NCBI RefSeq assembly: GCF_042682915.1
Contig: NZ_JBHUIW010000007.1
Location: 62,001 to 126,000 of the forward strand
Source of the DNA: Rhodoplanes azumiensis
GTDB lineage: Bacteria > Pseudomonadota > Alphaproteobacteria > Rhizobiales > Xanthobacteraceae
Direction: 5' to 3'
Length of the DNA stretch: 64,000 nucleotides
The notes beneath the pieces were generated by a model that saw only the letters and a list, made by a program, of their open reading frames with translations, was not told the DNA's origin and made no database searches. Shown in pieces: positions 43,947 through 52,096 of this stretch (position 1 is the stretch's first letter; every line of letters starts with the position of its first letter). Both the position numbers and the translations under genes were made by a program.

Positions 43947-44024
43947 GGCAAGGGACGGCGCCGGCCGCCATGGTGGTTATCTCGTGCAGCGCCGTGTTAG
44001 GCTGATATTCAACGAGGGATCGCC

Positions 44025-44543
44025 ATGGCGCCGCAGCGCGACGAGATCACCATCGTCCCGACCGATCCGAACGGACCGGCCCCAGATCCGCGTGCCTCGT
44101 ACGACCGCGATCTTTACACCTGGGCCTTGGAGCAGGCGCGGCTGATCCGGGCCGGCGATTTTTCCGCGGTCGATGTCGAGAACGTGGCCGAGGAGATCGA
44201 GTCCTTGGGGCGGGAGCAGTTCAGCAAGCTCGAGAGCGCGTTTCGTGTGCTGCTGATGCATATGCTGAAATGGGATTTTCAGCCCGAACGGCGATCACGG
44301 AGTTGGGCGCTGTCCATCACCGAGAAGCGGCTCGTTCTGGAGGATGTGCTAGACGACAATCCCGGCTTGAAGCCCCGCATACCCGAGGCGATCGCCCGGG
44401 CTTACCGAAAGGCCCGGGTCGGTGCCGCCCGGGAGACGAAACGAGACGTGCGGCAATTCCCGGAGCTCTGCCCCTACCCCCTCGCCGATATCACCGACCG
44501 CCCGTTCGAGCACACGCCCGCCGCGAAGGAGCCCCCGGATTAA
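44025..44543 (+). CDS. DUF29 family protein
   Basis: 172-residue protein of the DUF29 family: YDRDLYTWALEQARLIRAGDFSAVDVENVAEEIESLGREQFSKLESAF is the hallmark helical start, followed by LLMHMLKWDFQPERRSRSW. Function unknown; the family is common in cyanobacteria and proteobacteria. CGAGGGA lies 5-6 nt before the ATG. 78 bp after uvrD on the same strand. Confidence 0.88.
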   Translation: MAPQRDEITIVPTDPNGPAPDPRASYDRDLYTWALEQARLIRAGDFSAVDVENVAEEIESLGREQFSKLESAFRVLLMHMLKWDFQPERRSRSWALSITEKRLVLEDVLDDNPGLKPRIPEAIARAYRKARVGAARETKRDVRQFPELCPYPLADITDRPFEHTPAAKEPPD

Positions 44544-44630
44544 CCCTGCCGACCGATGGCGCGGAACCGAACGTCGGAACCCGAGTTTTGTTCCTCGCGT
44601 TCGATCGTCACCCCCTGCCCGAGTGAGCCC

Positions 44631-45233
44631 ATGACCCCGTTCCGTCGCGTGATCGGCCCGGCGATTCTCGCCGGTGTGCTCGTCCTTGCTCCGCTGTCTG
44701 CGGCCCAGGCCGCCCTGCTGGTCCGCATCGACAAGTCGACCCAGACCATGTCGGTCGTGGTCGACGGCTCGCCGCGTTACTCCTGGCCGGTGTCGACCGG
44801 CCGGGCCGGCTTCGGCACGCCGAGCGGCACCTATTCGCCGCAGCGCCTGCACCGGACGTACTTCTCGAAGAAGTACTACAACTCGCCGATGCCCTACTCG
44901 ATCTTCTTCCACGGCGGCTACGCGATCCACGGCTCCTACGAGATCGCGCGGCTCGGCGGCCCGGCCTCGCACGGCTGCGTGCGGCTGCACCCCTCCAACG
45001 CCGCGACCCTGTTCTCGCTGGTCAAGCAGCACGGGCCCGGCGCGACCCGGATCGTCGTCTCCGGCGCGGCTCCGGCCGCGGTGGCGCGGGCGCCCCGCGC
45101 GATCGTGTCGGACGGTCCGGCCGAGGCCGGCTGGGCGCCGCGGTCCTCCTACGCCCCGGCTCCGGTGTATGCGCCGGCCGACCGGCCCTTCGACCCCTAC
45201 ATGCCGCCGCCCTATCCCTATCAGCGCTGGTGA
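44631..45233 (+). CDS. L,D-transpeptidase (YkuD domain)
   Basis: 200-residue exported enzyme making 3-3 peptidoglycan cross-links or attaching proteins to peptidoglycan. The signal peptide is residues 1-27 (IGPAILAGVLVLAPLSAAQA). The YkuD catalytic motif is complete: H100 in YAIHGSYE and C116 in SHGCVRLHPSN. The tail is Pro/Tyr-rich. The start at 44631 places the signal peptide correctly; the frame is open 75 nt upstream. No LysM domain. Confidence 0.93.
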   Translation: MTPFRRVIGPAILAGVLVLAPLSAAQAALLVRIDKSTQTMSVVVDGSPRYSWPVSTGRAGFGTPSGTYSPQRLHRTYFSKKYYNSPMPYSIFFHGGYAIHGSYEIARLGGPASHGCVRLHPSNAATLFSLVKQHGPGATRIVVSGAAPAAVARAPRAIVSDGPAEAGWAPRSSYAPAPVYAPADRPFDPYMPPPYPYQRW

Positions 45234-45777
45234 GACGGCCGAGCGCGCCTGTGGGCAAGTCTGTGGACAACTTTGTGGACAACTCTGTGCGGAGTCTGTG
45301 AGCGAGTGTGCGGACAAGTTCGGAACAAACCTGTGGACAGGTCTTGGGCGAGCTGTGATCTCCGCGTGGACGTGCTTGTGCGCAACTCTGTGGAAGAAAC
45401 CCGGACAGGCCTGTGAATTGGCCCGTGAATTGATCGGGACAATCGGCCGGCTCGTGATGCTGTCGCGGGCCGCAGCGATGGGATCGTGTCTTTCCGATCC
45501 GAGCGCCCCGCACTGTCACGCGGCCGTCATCGATCCGATGAAATTACTGCGGTCAGAGATCGTTAAACATAACTCTTAAGATCCGACTGTTGATGTTTCG
45601 ATCGAACTCGGCCAAAGGCTTCCAATTCGTTAATGTGAATTGTGAGGACTTCGATCCAGGCTCGTAGCCACGCACCCTCTCGGTCGCCCCCTCCCGAGAC
45701 CAACCCCCGCCTCGCGCAGCCCCGCGTCGCCCTCGTGCTGCTTGCATCGGCGCCGGCCCCGGGCCACACCAGCCGCC
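45234..45777. other. Gene-free region with 12-bp repeats and an AT-rich segment
   Basis: 544 bp between the L,D-transpeptidase and prmA. The first half (45250-45420) is a degenerate array built on tgtggacaactc; the second half (about 45538-45660) is clearly AT-richer than the surroundings. No frame with protein-like composition is seen. It should contain the prmA promoter. Confidence 0.6.
45250..45420. repeat. Degenerate 12-bp repeats containing TGTGGACAA
   Basis: TGTGGGCAA at 45250, TGTGGACAA at 45262 and 45274 (exact 12-bp period), then scattered relatives: TGTGCGGACAA at 45307, TGTGGACAG at 45332, TGTGCGCAA at 45377, TGTGGAAGA at 45389. TGTGGACAA is one base from the DnaA-box complement TGTGGATAA. 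Confidence 0.8.
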
Positions 45778-46719
45778 ATGCGCGAAGGACTGCAGCCTGC
45801 CCGGCCCTCCACGGTCGCCCGCCTCGTCACCACCGAGGCGCAGGCGCGCCGCATCGCCGACCTGCTCGGCGAGAGCTTCGATCCGGAGGAGACCGCGGTC
45901 GCGGCCTTCGAGATGCCGGACGAGAAGAGCTGGGGCGTGGAGGTCTATTTCGAGCACGCCCCCGACGAGGCCGCGGTTCGCGACCTGGTGGCGCTCGCCG
46001 CCGACCCTGAGACCGCCGCGGGCCTCCTCTTCGAGACGCTGTCGCAGAAGGATTGGGTCGCGGCCTCGCTGGAGGGGCTCGCGCCCGTGCCGGCCGGCCG
46101 CTTCGTCGTCCACGGCGCCCACGACCGCGCCCGGGTGGCGCGCCACCGCATCGCGATCGAGATCGACGCGGCGCTCGCCTTCGGCACCGGCCATCACGGC
46201 ACGACGCGCGGCTGCCTCGTGGCGCTCGACCGCCTGCTGAAGACGGACGGCCCCCGCCCCGTGCGCCGGACCGCCGGCCACCAGGGGCGGCGCGGATCGG
46301 CGATCCTCGACATCGGCACCGGCACCGGCGTGCTGGCGATCGCGGCCGCCCGCGCGTTGCGCCGGCCCGTGCTGGCGAGCGACATCGATCCGGCCGCCGT
46401 GCGGGTGGCGCGCGACAATGTGCGGCTCAACCGGGCCGGAGGCTTCGTCACGCTGGCGATCGGCGCCGGGCTGACGGCGCCGGCGTTTCGGGAGCGCGGA
46501 AAGGCCCGGCTCGTCTTCGCCAACATCCTGCTCGGACCGCTGAAAAGGCTCGCCCGGCCGATCGCGGGCGCGCTCGGGCCGGGCGGAGTCGTGATCCTGT
46601 CGGGGCTTCTGGCGAGCCAAGCGAACGCGGCCCTCGCGGCCTATCGGGCGCAAGGGCTCCGCCTGGTCGGCCGCCTCACCCTCGACGGATGGGCGACGCT
46701 GGTCTTACGCCGAGGGTGA
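45778..46719 (+). CDS. prmA: Ribosomal protein L11 methyltransferase
   Basis: 313-residue SAM-dependent enzyme that methylates ribosomal protein L11. The PrmA landmarks AFGTGHHGTTRGC and SAM motif I LDIGTGTGVLAIAAARAL are intact, followed by SDIDPAAVRVARDN and VFANILLGPLKRLA. Between GTGHH and motif I it has a longer, Arg-rich loop (KTDGPRPVRRTAGHQGRRG) than usual. Start at 45778 (MREGLQPARPS) fits the family; an ATG 36 nt upstream is possible. It overlaps the convergent small gene by 15 bp at the 3' ends. Confidence 0.92.
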   Translation: MREGLQPARPSTVARLVTTEAQARRIADLLGESFDPEETAVAAFEMPDEKSWGVEVYFEHAPDEAAVRDLVALAADPETAAGLLFETLSQKDWVAASLEGLAPVPAGRFVVHGAHDRARVARHRIAIEIDAALAFGTGHHGTTRGCLVALDRLLKTDGPRPVRRTAGHQGRRGSAILDIGTGTGVLAIAAARALRRPVLASDIDPAAVRVARDNVRLNRAGGFVTLAIGAGLTAPAFRERGKARLVFANILLGPLKRLARPIAGALGPGGVVILSGLLASQANAALAAYRAQGLRLVGRLTLDGWATLVLRRG

Positions 46720-46965
46720 CAGGCCGCCGGCCGTGTAGCGCATCGCCCAGGCGCGCGCGACGGCATCCGGCGCCTCGATGGCGCTGCCCACCACGTAGGA
46801 ATGAAAATCCTCGTTGGCACGACCGAAGCTCTTCACCATGGCGAGGTGATAATCGAGCGCGTGCTTCGCGTTGGTGATCTGCGCCTCGTAGAGGCTGGCG
46901 AAAAACTCGTAATACGGAGACAGCGGCGAACCGACCGCAACTTTTTCGGGGCTGATAGTGGGCAT
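46705..46965 (-). CDS. Small helical protein, possibly phasin-like
   Basis: 86-residue protein, family not recognised with certainty. After MPTISPEKVAVGSPLSP it is mostly amphipathic helix (YYEFFASLYEAQITNAKHALDYHLAMVKSFGRANEDFHSYV), the style of small granule-associated proteins. AAGGA lies about 9 nt before the ATG. About 75 bp upstream is a perfect CTGC-ACT-GCAG palindrome, the type bound by the PHA regulator PhaR in other alphaproteobacteria. A PHA link is inference only. Longer frames upstream (to 47175) are unsupported. Confidence 0.6.
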   Translation of the reverse strand: MPTISPEKVAVGSPLSPYYEFFASLYEAQITNAKHALDYHLAMVKSFGRANEDFHSYVVGSAIEAPDAVARAWAMRYTAGGLSPSA

Positions 46966-47401
46966 GACGCATGATCCTTTTTTGGTCTGCGCCCCCCTCG
47001 TGTCGGTCTCCTGCCCGGTCCGGTCCGCAGCTCGTTTTCTGCACTGCAGTGTTTTTTGCTGCAACGCCAACATAAGCGTATCGAGCGACCCGCGACAGCG
47101 GGAAAACCCGGATTCGGACCCGCATTTGTCGCAAGGGTGAAATGTTCTTTCACATGATGAGAAGATAGATCGCACATTTCGCGTATTTTTGGCAGATCAT
47201 CCGCATAGGCTGTGTCGTTCCGCGGGCCCGGGATCGCGGTCGCAGGGACGTCTTTACCGCACTGCAGCATCGACGATTCGCGGCCTCCGCGAGGTGTTCG
47301 TCGAGGTGTGGAGCGGGCGAGCGCGCTGCGGGTCACCCGGTTGCTCGGCGGTGTGGCAGGGCGGCATTGCCGCGCTGCGCCGGCCCCGATAGCTTGCCGC
47401 C
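46966..47401. other. Intergenic region upstream of the small helical gene and pepP
   Basis: 436 bp between divergent genes. It contains the CTGC-N3-GCAG palindrome at 47039-47049 and a one-mismatch relative (CCGC-ACT-GCAG) near 47258-47268. No gene is seen. Confidence 0.5.
47039..47049. promoter_or_regulatory. Palindromic operator candidate CTGC-ACT-GCAG
   Basis: A perfect CTGC/GCAG inverted pair with a 3-bp spacer, followed by a T-run and TTGCTGCAA. In Paracoccus and Rhodobacter PhaR recognises CTGC-N3-4-GCAG before phasin genes. No PhaR gene is present in this window. Confidence 0.4.
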
Positions 47402-49261
47402 ATGCCCTCCCGATTCCAGAGCTTCGACGATCCGGCCGATCCGGCCGCGACACGGCCACGCCTCGCGGCGCTGCGGGCCGAGCTGGCGCACCGCGACCTC
47501 GACGGCTTCGTCGTCCCCCGCGCCGACCGCTGGCAGAACGAGTACGTCGCCCCCTGCGACGAGCGGCTCGCCTGGCTGACCGGCTTCACCGGCTCGGCCG
47601 GCGCCGCCATCGTGCTCGCCGACCGGGCCGTGCTGTTCGTCGACGGCCGCTACACGCTGCAGGCGGCCGAGCAAGTCGATCCCGGCCTGTTCGAGATCGC
47701 CCATCTCACCGACACCCCGCCGTCCGACTGGATCGAGGCGAACCTGCCGGCCGGCCGTCGGCTCGGCTACGACCCCTGGCTCCACACGGTGCGGGGCGCC
47801 GAGAAGCTCGCGACGGCCTGCGCGACGGCCGGCGGCACGTTGGTGCCGGTCGAGACCAATCCCGTCGACGCGGTGTGGACCGACCGGCCGGCGCCGCCGC
47901 GCGGCGCCGTGGTGATCCACGACACCCGGCACGCCGGCGAGGCCGCGACCGACAAGCTCGCCCGGCTGCGCAGCGAGCTCGCCGCCGGCCGCCTGGCCGC
48001 CCTCGTCGTCTCCGACCCGCACGCTGTCGCCTGGCTGTTCAACATCCGCGGCAGCGACGTCGCCCACACGCCGCTGCCGCTGGCGACCGCCATCGTGCCG
48101 GCCGACGACCGTCCGAGCCTCTATGTCGAGGCGGGCAAGATCGCGCCCGCCGTGCGCGAGGCGCTCGCCGGCCTCGCCGACCTGCCCGACCCCGACGCCT
48201 TCGAGCACGATCTCGCCCGCCTCGCCGCGACCGGCGCGGCCATCCGGATCGACGACGCGACCGGGGCCGACGCCCTCGCCCGCATCGTCACCCAGGCCGG
48301 CGGCCAGGTGTCGCGCGGCGCCGATCCGATCGCCCTGATGAAGGCGGTGAAGAACGAGACCGAGATCGACGGCGCCCGCGCCGCGCATCGGCGCGACGGG
48401 ATCGCCCTCACCCGCTTCCTCGCCTGGCTCGACCGCGCCTGCCGCGACGGTGCGGCGGACCACATGCCGACCGAGATCGACGCCGTCGAGGCGCTGGAGC
48501 AGTTCCGCGCCGACACCGGTCTCCTGGAGGACGTGTCGTTCCCGACCATTTCGGGGGCCGGCCCGAACGGCGCCATCGTCCATTACCGGGTGACGCGTCG
48601 GACCAACCGGCGGCTCGCGCCGGGCGAATTGTTCCTGATCGACTCCGGCGCCCAGTATGTCGACGGCACCACCGACGTGACCCGCACGGTCGCGATCGGT
48701 ACGCCGAGCGACGAGATGCGGGACCGCTTCACCCGCGTGCTGAAGGGCCACATCGCGGTCGCCCGCGCCGTCTTCCCGGACGGGACCACGGGCGCCCAGC
48801 TCGACAGCTTCGCCCGCATGTTCCTGTGGTCGGCCGGGCTCGATTTCGATCACGGCACCGGCCACGGCATCGGCAGTTATCTCTCGGTGCACGAGGGCCC
48901 GGCCCGCATCTCCAAGCTCGGCACCACGCCGCTGATGCGCGGCATGATCCTCTCCGACGAGCCCGGCTACTACAAGACCGGCGCCTACGGGATCCGCATC
49001 GAGAACCTGCTGCTGGTGATCGCGGCGCCCCCGGTCGCCGGCGCCGAGAAGCCGTTGAACGCCTTCGAGACCCTGACGCTGGCGCCGATCGACCTGCGCC
49101 TCGTCGCGCCGGCGCTGATGAGCGACGACGAGATCGCCTGGCTCGACGCCTATCACACCCGGGTGCGGGCGATCCTGTCGCCCGCCCTCGACGCCCAGAC
49201 CCGCGACTGGCTCGCGCAAGCGACGCGGCCGGTCGCCGCATTCGCCGGAGTGACCGCATGA
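47402..49261 (+). CDS. pepP: Xaa-Pro aminopeptidase (M24B family)
   Basis: 619-residue dinuclear-metal peptidase releasing N-terminal residues before proline. Two creatinase-like N-terminal domains precede the pita-bread catalytic domain. Metal ligands are visible in family order: D414 (IDSGAQ), D425 (GTTDVTR), H488 (HGTGHGIG), E520 (SDEPGYY) and E534 (IRIENLL). It matches the long (about 600-residue) form rather than the 440-residue E. coli PepP. Its stop overlaps the SDR start (ATGA). Confidence 0.94.
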   Translation: MPSRFQSFDDPADPAATRPRLAALRAELAHRDLDGFVVPRADRWQNEYVAPCDERLAWLTGFTGSAGAAIVLADRAVLFVDGRYTLQAAEQVDPGLFEIAHLTDTPPSDWIEANLPAGRRLGYDPWLHTVRGAEKLATACATAGGTLVPVETNPVDAVWTDRPAPPRGAVVIHDTRHAGEAATDKLARLRSELAAGRLAALVVSDPHAVAWLFNIRGSDVAHTPLPLATAIVPADDRPSLYVEAGKIAPAVREALAGLADLPDPDAFEHDLARLAATGAAIRIDDATGADALARIVTQAGGQVSRGADPIALMKAVKNETEIDGARAAHRRDGIALTRFLAWLDRACRDGAADHMPTEIDAVEALEQFRADTGLLEDVSFPTISGAGPNGAIVHYRVTRRTNRRLAPGELFLIDSGAQYVDGTTDVTRTVAIGTPSDEMRDRFTRVLKGHIAVARAVFPDGTTGAQLDSFARMFLWSAGLDFDHGTGHGIGSYLSVHEGPARISKLGTTPLMRGMILSDEPGYYKTGAYGIRIENLLLVIAAPPVAGAEKPLNAFETLTLAPIDLRLVAPALMSDDEIAWLDAYHTRVRAILSPALDAQTRDWLAQATRPVAAFAGVTA

Positions 49262-49947
49262 CCACGTTCCTGATCACCGGCGCGAGCCGCGGCATCGGCC
49301 TCGGCCTCGTCGAGCGGCTCGCCGCCCGCGGCGACCGCGTGCTCGCCTGCGCCCGCGATCCCGCCGCCCCCGATCTGGCGGCCCTCGCCGCCCGCCATCC
49401 GGAACTGATCACGACCCACCGGCTCGACGTCGGCGACCAGGACTCGGTGGCGCAGCTCGCAGGTAGCCTCGACGGCCAGCCGATCGACGTGCTGGTCAAC
49501 AATGCCGGCGTGCGCGGCCCGGACCGCCAGGGTGCGCTCGACATGGATTTCGACGGCTTCGCGCAGACGCTCGCGATCAACACGCTGGCGCCGCTGCGCG
49601 TCGCCCAGGCGCTGCTGCCGAACCTGCGCCGTGGCAAGCACGCCCGCATCGTCACGGTGTCGAGCATCATGGGCCAGCTCACCGGCGGTGGCGCCGGCGA
49701 CGTCGCCTATCGCACCTCGAAGGCCGCCGTGAACAAGGTGATGCAGGGGCTGGCCGCCGAGCTGCGGCCGATGGGCATCGCGGTCGCGGTCGTGCATCCG
49801 GGCTGGGTGAAGACCGACATGGGCGGCAAGGGCGCGGCCCTGACCGTCGCCCAGTCGACCCGGGGCATCGTCGGCGTGATCGACGACCTGACGATCGACA
49901 AGACCGGCGGCTTCTTCAACTACGACGGCAAGACCCTGCAGTGGTGA
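49258..49947 (+). CDS. Short-chain dehydrogenase/reductase
   Basis: 229-residue NAD(P)-dependent oxidoreductase. Cofactor motif TGASRGIGLG at the N-terminus, NNAG (about residues 81-84), catalytic serine in VSSIMG and YRTSK for the Tyr/Lys pair; VHPGWVKTDMGG follows. The substrate is unknown. Coupled to pepP by a 4-bp overlap. Confidence 0.92.
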   Translation: MTTFLITGASRGIGLGLVERLAARGDRVLACARDPAAPDLAALAARHPELITTHRLDVGDQDSVAQLAGSLDGQPIDVLVNNAGVRGPDRQGALDMDFDGFAQTLAINTLAPLRVAQALLPNLRRGKHARIVTVSSIMGQLTGGGAGDVAYRTSKAAVNKVMQGLAAELRPMGIAVAVVHPGWVKTDMGGKGAALTVAQSTRGIVGVIDDLTIDKTGGFFNYDGKTLQW

Positions 49948-50275
49948 GTTCGGGCGTCCGGGGGCTGCGCGATCGGCAGGCCTTTCGATGGTCATCGTCC
50001 GCGCAGACGATGGCTTTACGCAACTCGTCATTGTGGAGCGCGCCGACGGCGCGAACCCGGACTCCAGCGGCGAACTCCTCGTTTCGGGCTGGATTCCGGG
50101 TTCCGCACTTCGCCCCGCCCCGGAATGACGAGAGGCAAAGAAACCGGCCGGGCTCTCGCCCGGCCGCAGTGACCGACCGCGCCGGACCGCGGCGCGTCCG
50201 GCAGTCACCGTCCGGTCCCCGCCAGGAGAAGCGGTCGGCCGGACGGCGGTCGCGAACGGCGACGTCAGCGCGGGG
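49948..50275. other. Intergenic region with an inverted repeat between convergent SDR and garR
   Basis: 328 bp containing the palindromic repeat at 50024-50132 and GC-rich hairpin-forming sequence at about 50175-50255 that could terminate either transcript. No gene is seen. Confidence 0.5.
50024..50132. repeat. Palindromic intergenic repeat (family D, copy 2)
   Basis: The left arm ctcgtcattgtggagcgcgc with gaacccgg and the right arm ggattccgggttccgc, ending ccccggaatgacgag, form an inverted pair with mismatches. Related to the repeats at 38758-38882 and 53521-53665. Confidence 0.8.
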
Positions 50276-51166
50276 TCAGCTCGTCTGACCGATCTCGAAG
50301 TTCGCCATCAGCTCGAGCGCCTTCACCATGCCGGAGTGATCCCAGGCGGCGCCGCCATGCGCGGCGCAGGCGTTGAACAGCTCCTGTGCGGTCGCCGTGT
50401 TGGGCAGGCTCAGGCCCATCTTGCGGGCGGCCGAGAGGGCGAGGTTCAGATCCTTCTGATGCAGGGCGATGCGGAAGCCCGGATCGAAGTTGCGCTTCAC
50501 CATGCGCTCGCCGTGCACCTCGAGGATGCGCGAGTTGGCGAAGCCCCCCATCAGGGCCTGCCGCACCTTGGCCGGATCGGCGCCCGCCTTGGAGGCGAAC
50601 AAGAGCGCCTCGCCGACCGCCTCGATGGTCAGCGCGACGATGATCTGGTTCGCCACCTTGCAGGTCTGGCCCGCGCCGGTGCCGCCGACCAGCGTGATGT
50701 TCTTGCCCATCAGCTCGAACAGCGGCTTCACGGTGTCGAACACCGCGTCCTTGCCGCCGACCATGATGGTGAGCGAGGCCTGCTTGGCGCCGACCTCGCC
50801 GCCCGACACCGGCGCGTCGAGATACTCGCAGCCGAGCGCCTCGATCTTGGCGGCGTACTCCTTGGTCTCGACCGGCGAGATCGAGCTCATGTCGACGACG
50901 ATCTTGCCTTTCGAGAGGCCGGCCGCGATGCCGTTCTCCGAGAACAGCGCGGCGCCGACGTCCGGCGTGTCCGGCACCATCACGAAGACGATGTCCGCCT
51001 TCTCGGCGACCTCCTTGCCGGACGCGCAGGCGACACCGCCCTTGTCGGTCAGCTCGGCCTTCGGCGGCCGCAGGTCGTAGAGGAAGAGCTGGTGGCCTGC
51101 GGCGATCAGGTGGCCCGCCATCGGCGTGCCCATGATGCCCAGGCCGACGAAGCCGATCTTGCTCAT
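50276..51166 (-). CDS. garR: Tartronate semialdehyde reductase (2-hydroxy-3-oxopropionate reductase)
   Basis: 296-residue member of the 3-hydroxyisobutyrate dehydrogenase family. The Rossmann start GFVGLGIMGTPMAGHL, substrate-binding DAPVSGGEVGAKQASL and the catalytic-lysine segment GQTCKVANQIIV are intact. It would reduce the tartronate semialdehyde made by the aldolase next door to glycerate. AAGGAGA lies 6-7 nt before the ATG at 51166. Last gene of the sugar-diacid cluster. Confidence 0.93.
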   Translation of the reverse strand: MSKIGFVGLGIMGTPMAGHLIAAGHQLFLYDLRPPKAELTDKGGVACASGKEVAEKADIVFVMVPDTPDVGAALFSENGIAAGLSKGKIVVDMSSISPVETKEYAAKIEALGCEYLDAPVSGGEVGAKQASLTIMVGGKDAVFDTVKPLFELMGKNITLVGGTGAGQTCKVANQIIVALTIEAVGEALLFASKAGADPAKVRQALMGGFANSRILEVHGERMVKRNFDPGFRIALHQKDLNLALSAARKMGLSLPNTATAQELFNACAAHGGAAWDHSGMVKALELMANFEIGQTS

Positions 51167-51255
51167 GTGTGTCTCCTTCGGAGGTGCGCCGCCGGTCTTG
51201 TCTCGCGCGACGTCGATGTGAGAAACGAGAAAACGAAGAACGTGAGATGCGGGCC

Positions 51256-52041
51256 TCAGCCCGCCTTGAACTTGTCGCGCAGCGCCTGCGTGGCACCGCG
51301 GAACAGGCCGAGGTCGCTGCCGACCGCGACGAAGGTGGCGCCCCACTCGAGATAACGACGCGCCTCCGACTCGACCCCGGTGAGGATGCCGGCCGCCTTG
51401 CCGGCCGCCCGGGCGCGATCGAAGATGTGCCTGATCACCTCCTGCACCTGCGGATGTGCCGGGTTCGCCAGATGCCCGTAGGCGGCGGCGAGATCGTTCG
51501 GTCCGACGAAGATGCCGTCGACGCCGTCGACGGCGGCGATCGCGTCCACGGCCTCGACGCCCTTGCGGGTCTCGATCTGCAGCAGCACCGTGATGTTGTC
51601 GTTGATCCCCGGGAAGTAGCCCTTCGGATTCAGCGTGCCGTAATTGTTGCTGCGCTGGGCGATCGAGACGCCGCGGATGCCGGCCGGCGGATAGCGCGTG
51701 GAGGCGACGGCACGCTCGGCTTCCTCGACGCTCTCGATGTAGGGAATGAGGAAGTTGTGGAAGCCGACGTCGAGCAGCCGCTTGAGGATGACGGGCTCGT
51801 TCCACGGCGGCCGCACGACCGGCGCCGAGACGCTGTCCTTGAGCGCCATCAGTTGCGGCACCAGCGACAGCACGTCGTTGGGCGAGTGCTCGGCGTCGAG
51901 CAGAATCCAGTCGAACCCGGCGAGACCGAGGATCTCGGTGGTGATCGGGCTCGCCAGCGACGCCCAGCAGCCGATCACGGTCTTGCCGGACCGGATGTCG
52001 GCGCGGAACTGATTTGGAAAGGGACAGTAAGGGGTGCTCAT
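51256..52041 (-). CDS. garL: 2-dehydro-3-deoxyglucarate aldolase (HpcH/HpaI family)
   Basis: 261-residue metal-dependent class II aldolase. Family segments: IGCWASLASPITTEILGLAGFDWILLDAEHSPND, QIETRKGVEAVDAI with the metal-binding Glu, and GIFVGPNDLAAAYGHL with the metal-binding Asp. It would split 5-keto-4-deoxyglucarate into pyruvate and tartronate semialdehyde. It sits between gudD and garR, which fits the pathway order. Other HpcH-type substrates are possible on sequence alone. Confidence 0.9.
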   Translation of the reverse strand: MSTPYCPFPNQFRADIRSGKTVIGCWASLASPITTEILGLAGFDWILLDAEHSPNDVLSLVPQLMALKDSVSAPVVRPPWNEPVILKRLLDVGFHNFLIPYIESVEEAERAVASTRYPPAGIRGVSIAQRSNNYGTLNPKGYFPGINDNITVLLQIETRKGVEAVDAIAAVDGVDGIFVGPNDLAAAYGHLANPAHPQVQEVIRHIFDRARAAGKAAGILTGVESEARRYLEWGATFVAVGSDLGLFRGATQALRDKFKAG

Positions 52042-52096
52042 CGTGGGTCCGTGTCTTTCGGGAGACGCCGTCGTGTGGTGAGTCTTCTCGGCGGAA

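Noticed and set aside
45221..45442. Frames through the TGTGGACAA array that encode CGQL repeats or Ser/His-rich peptides
   Set aside because: No start codon with a ribosome site in the CGQL frame, and composition follows the repeat, so I treat the array as non-coding.
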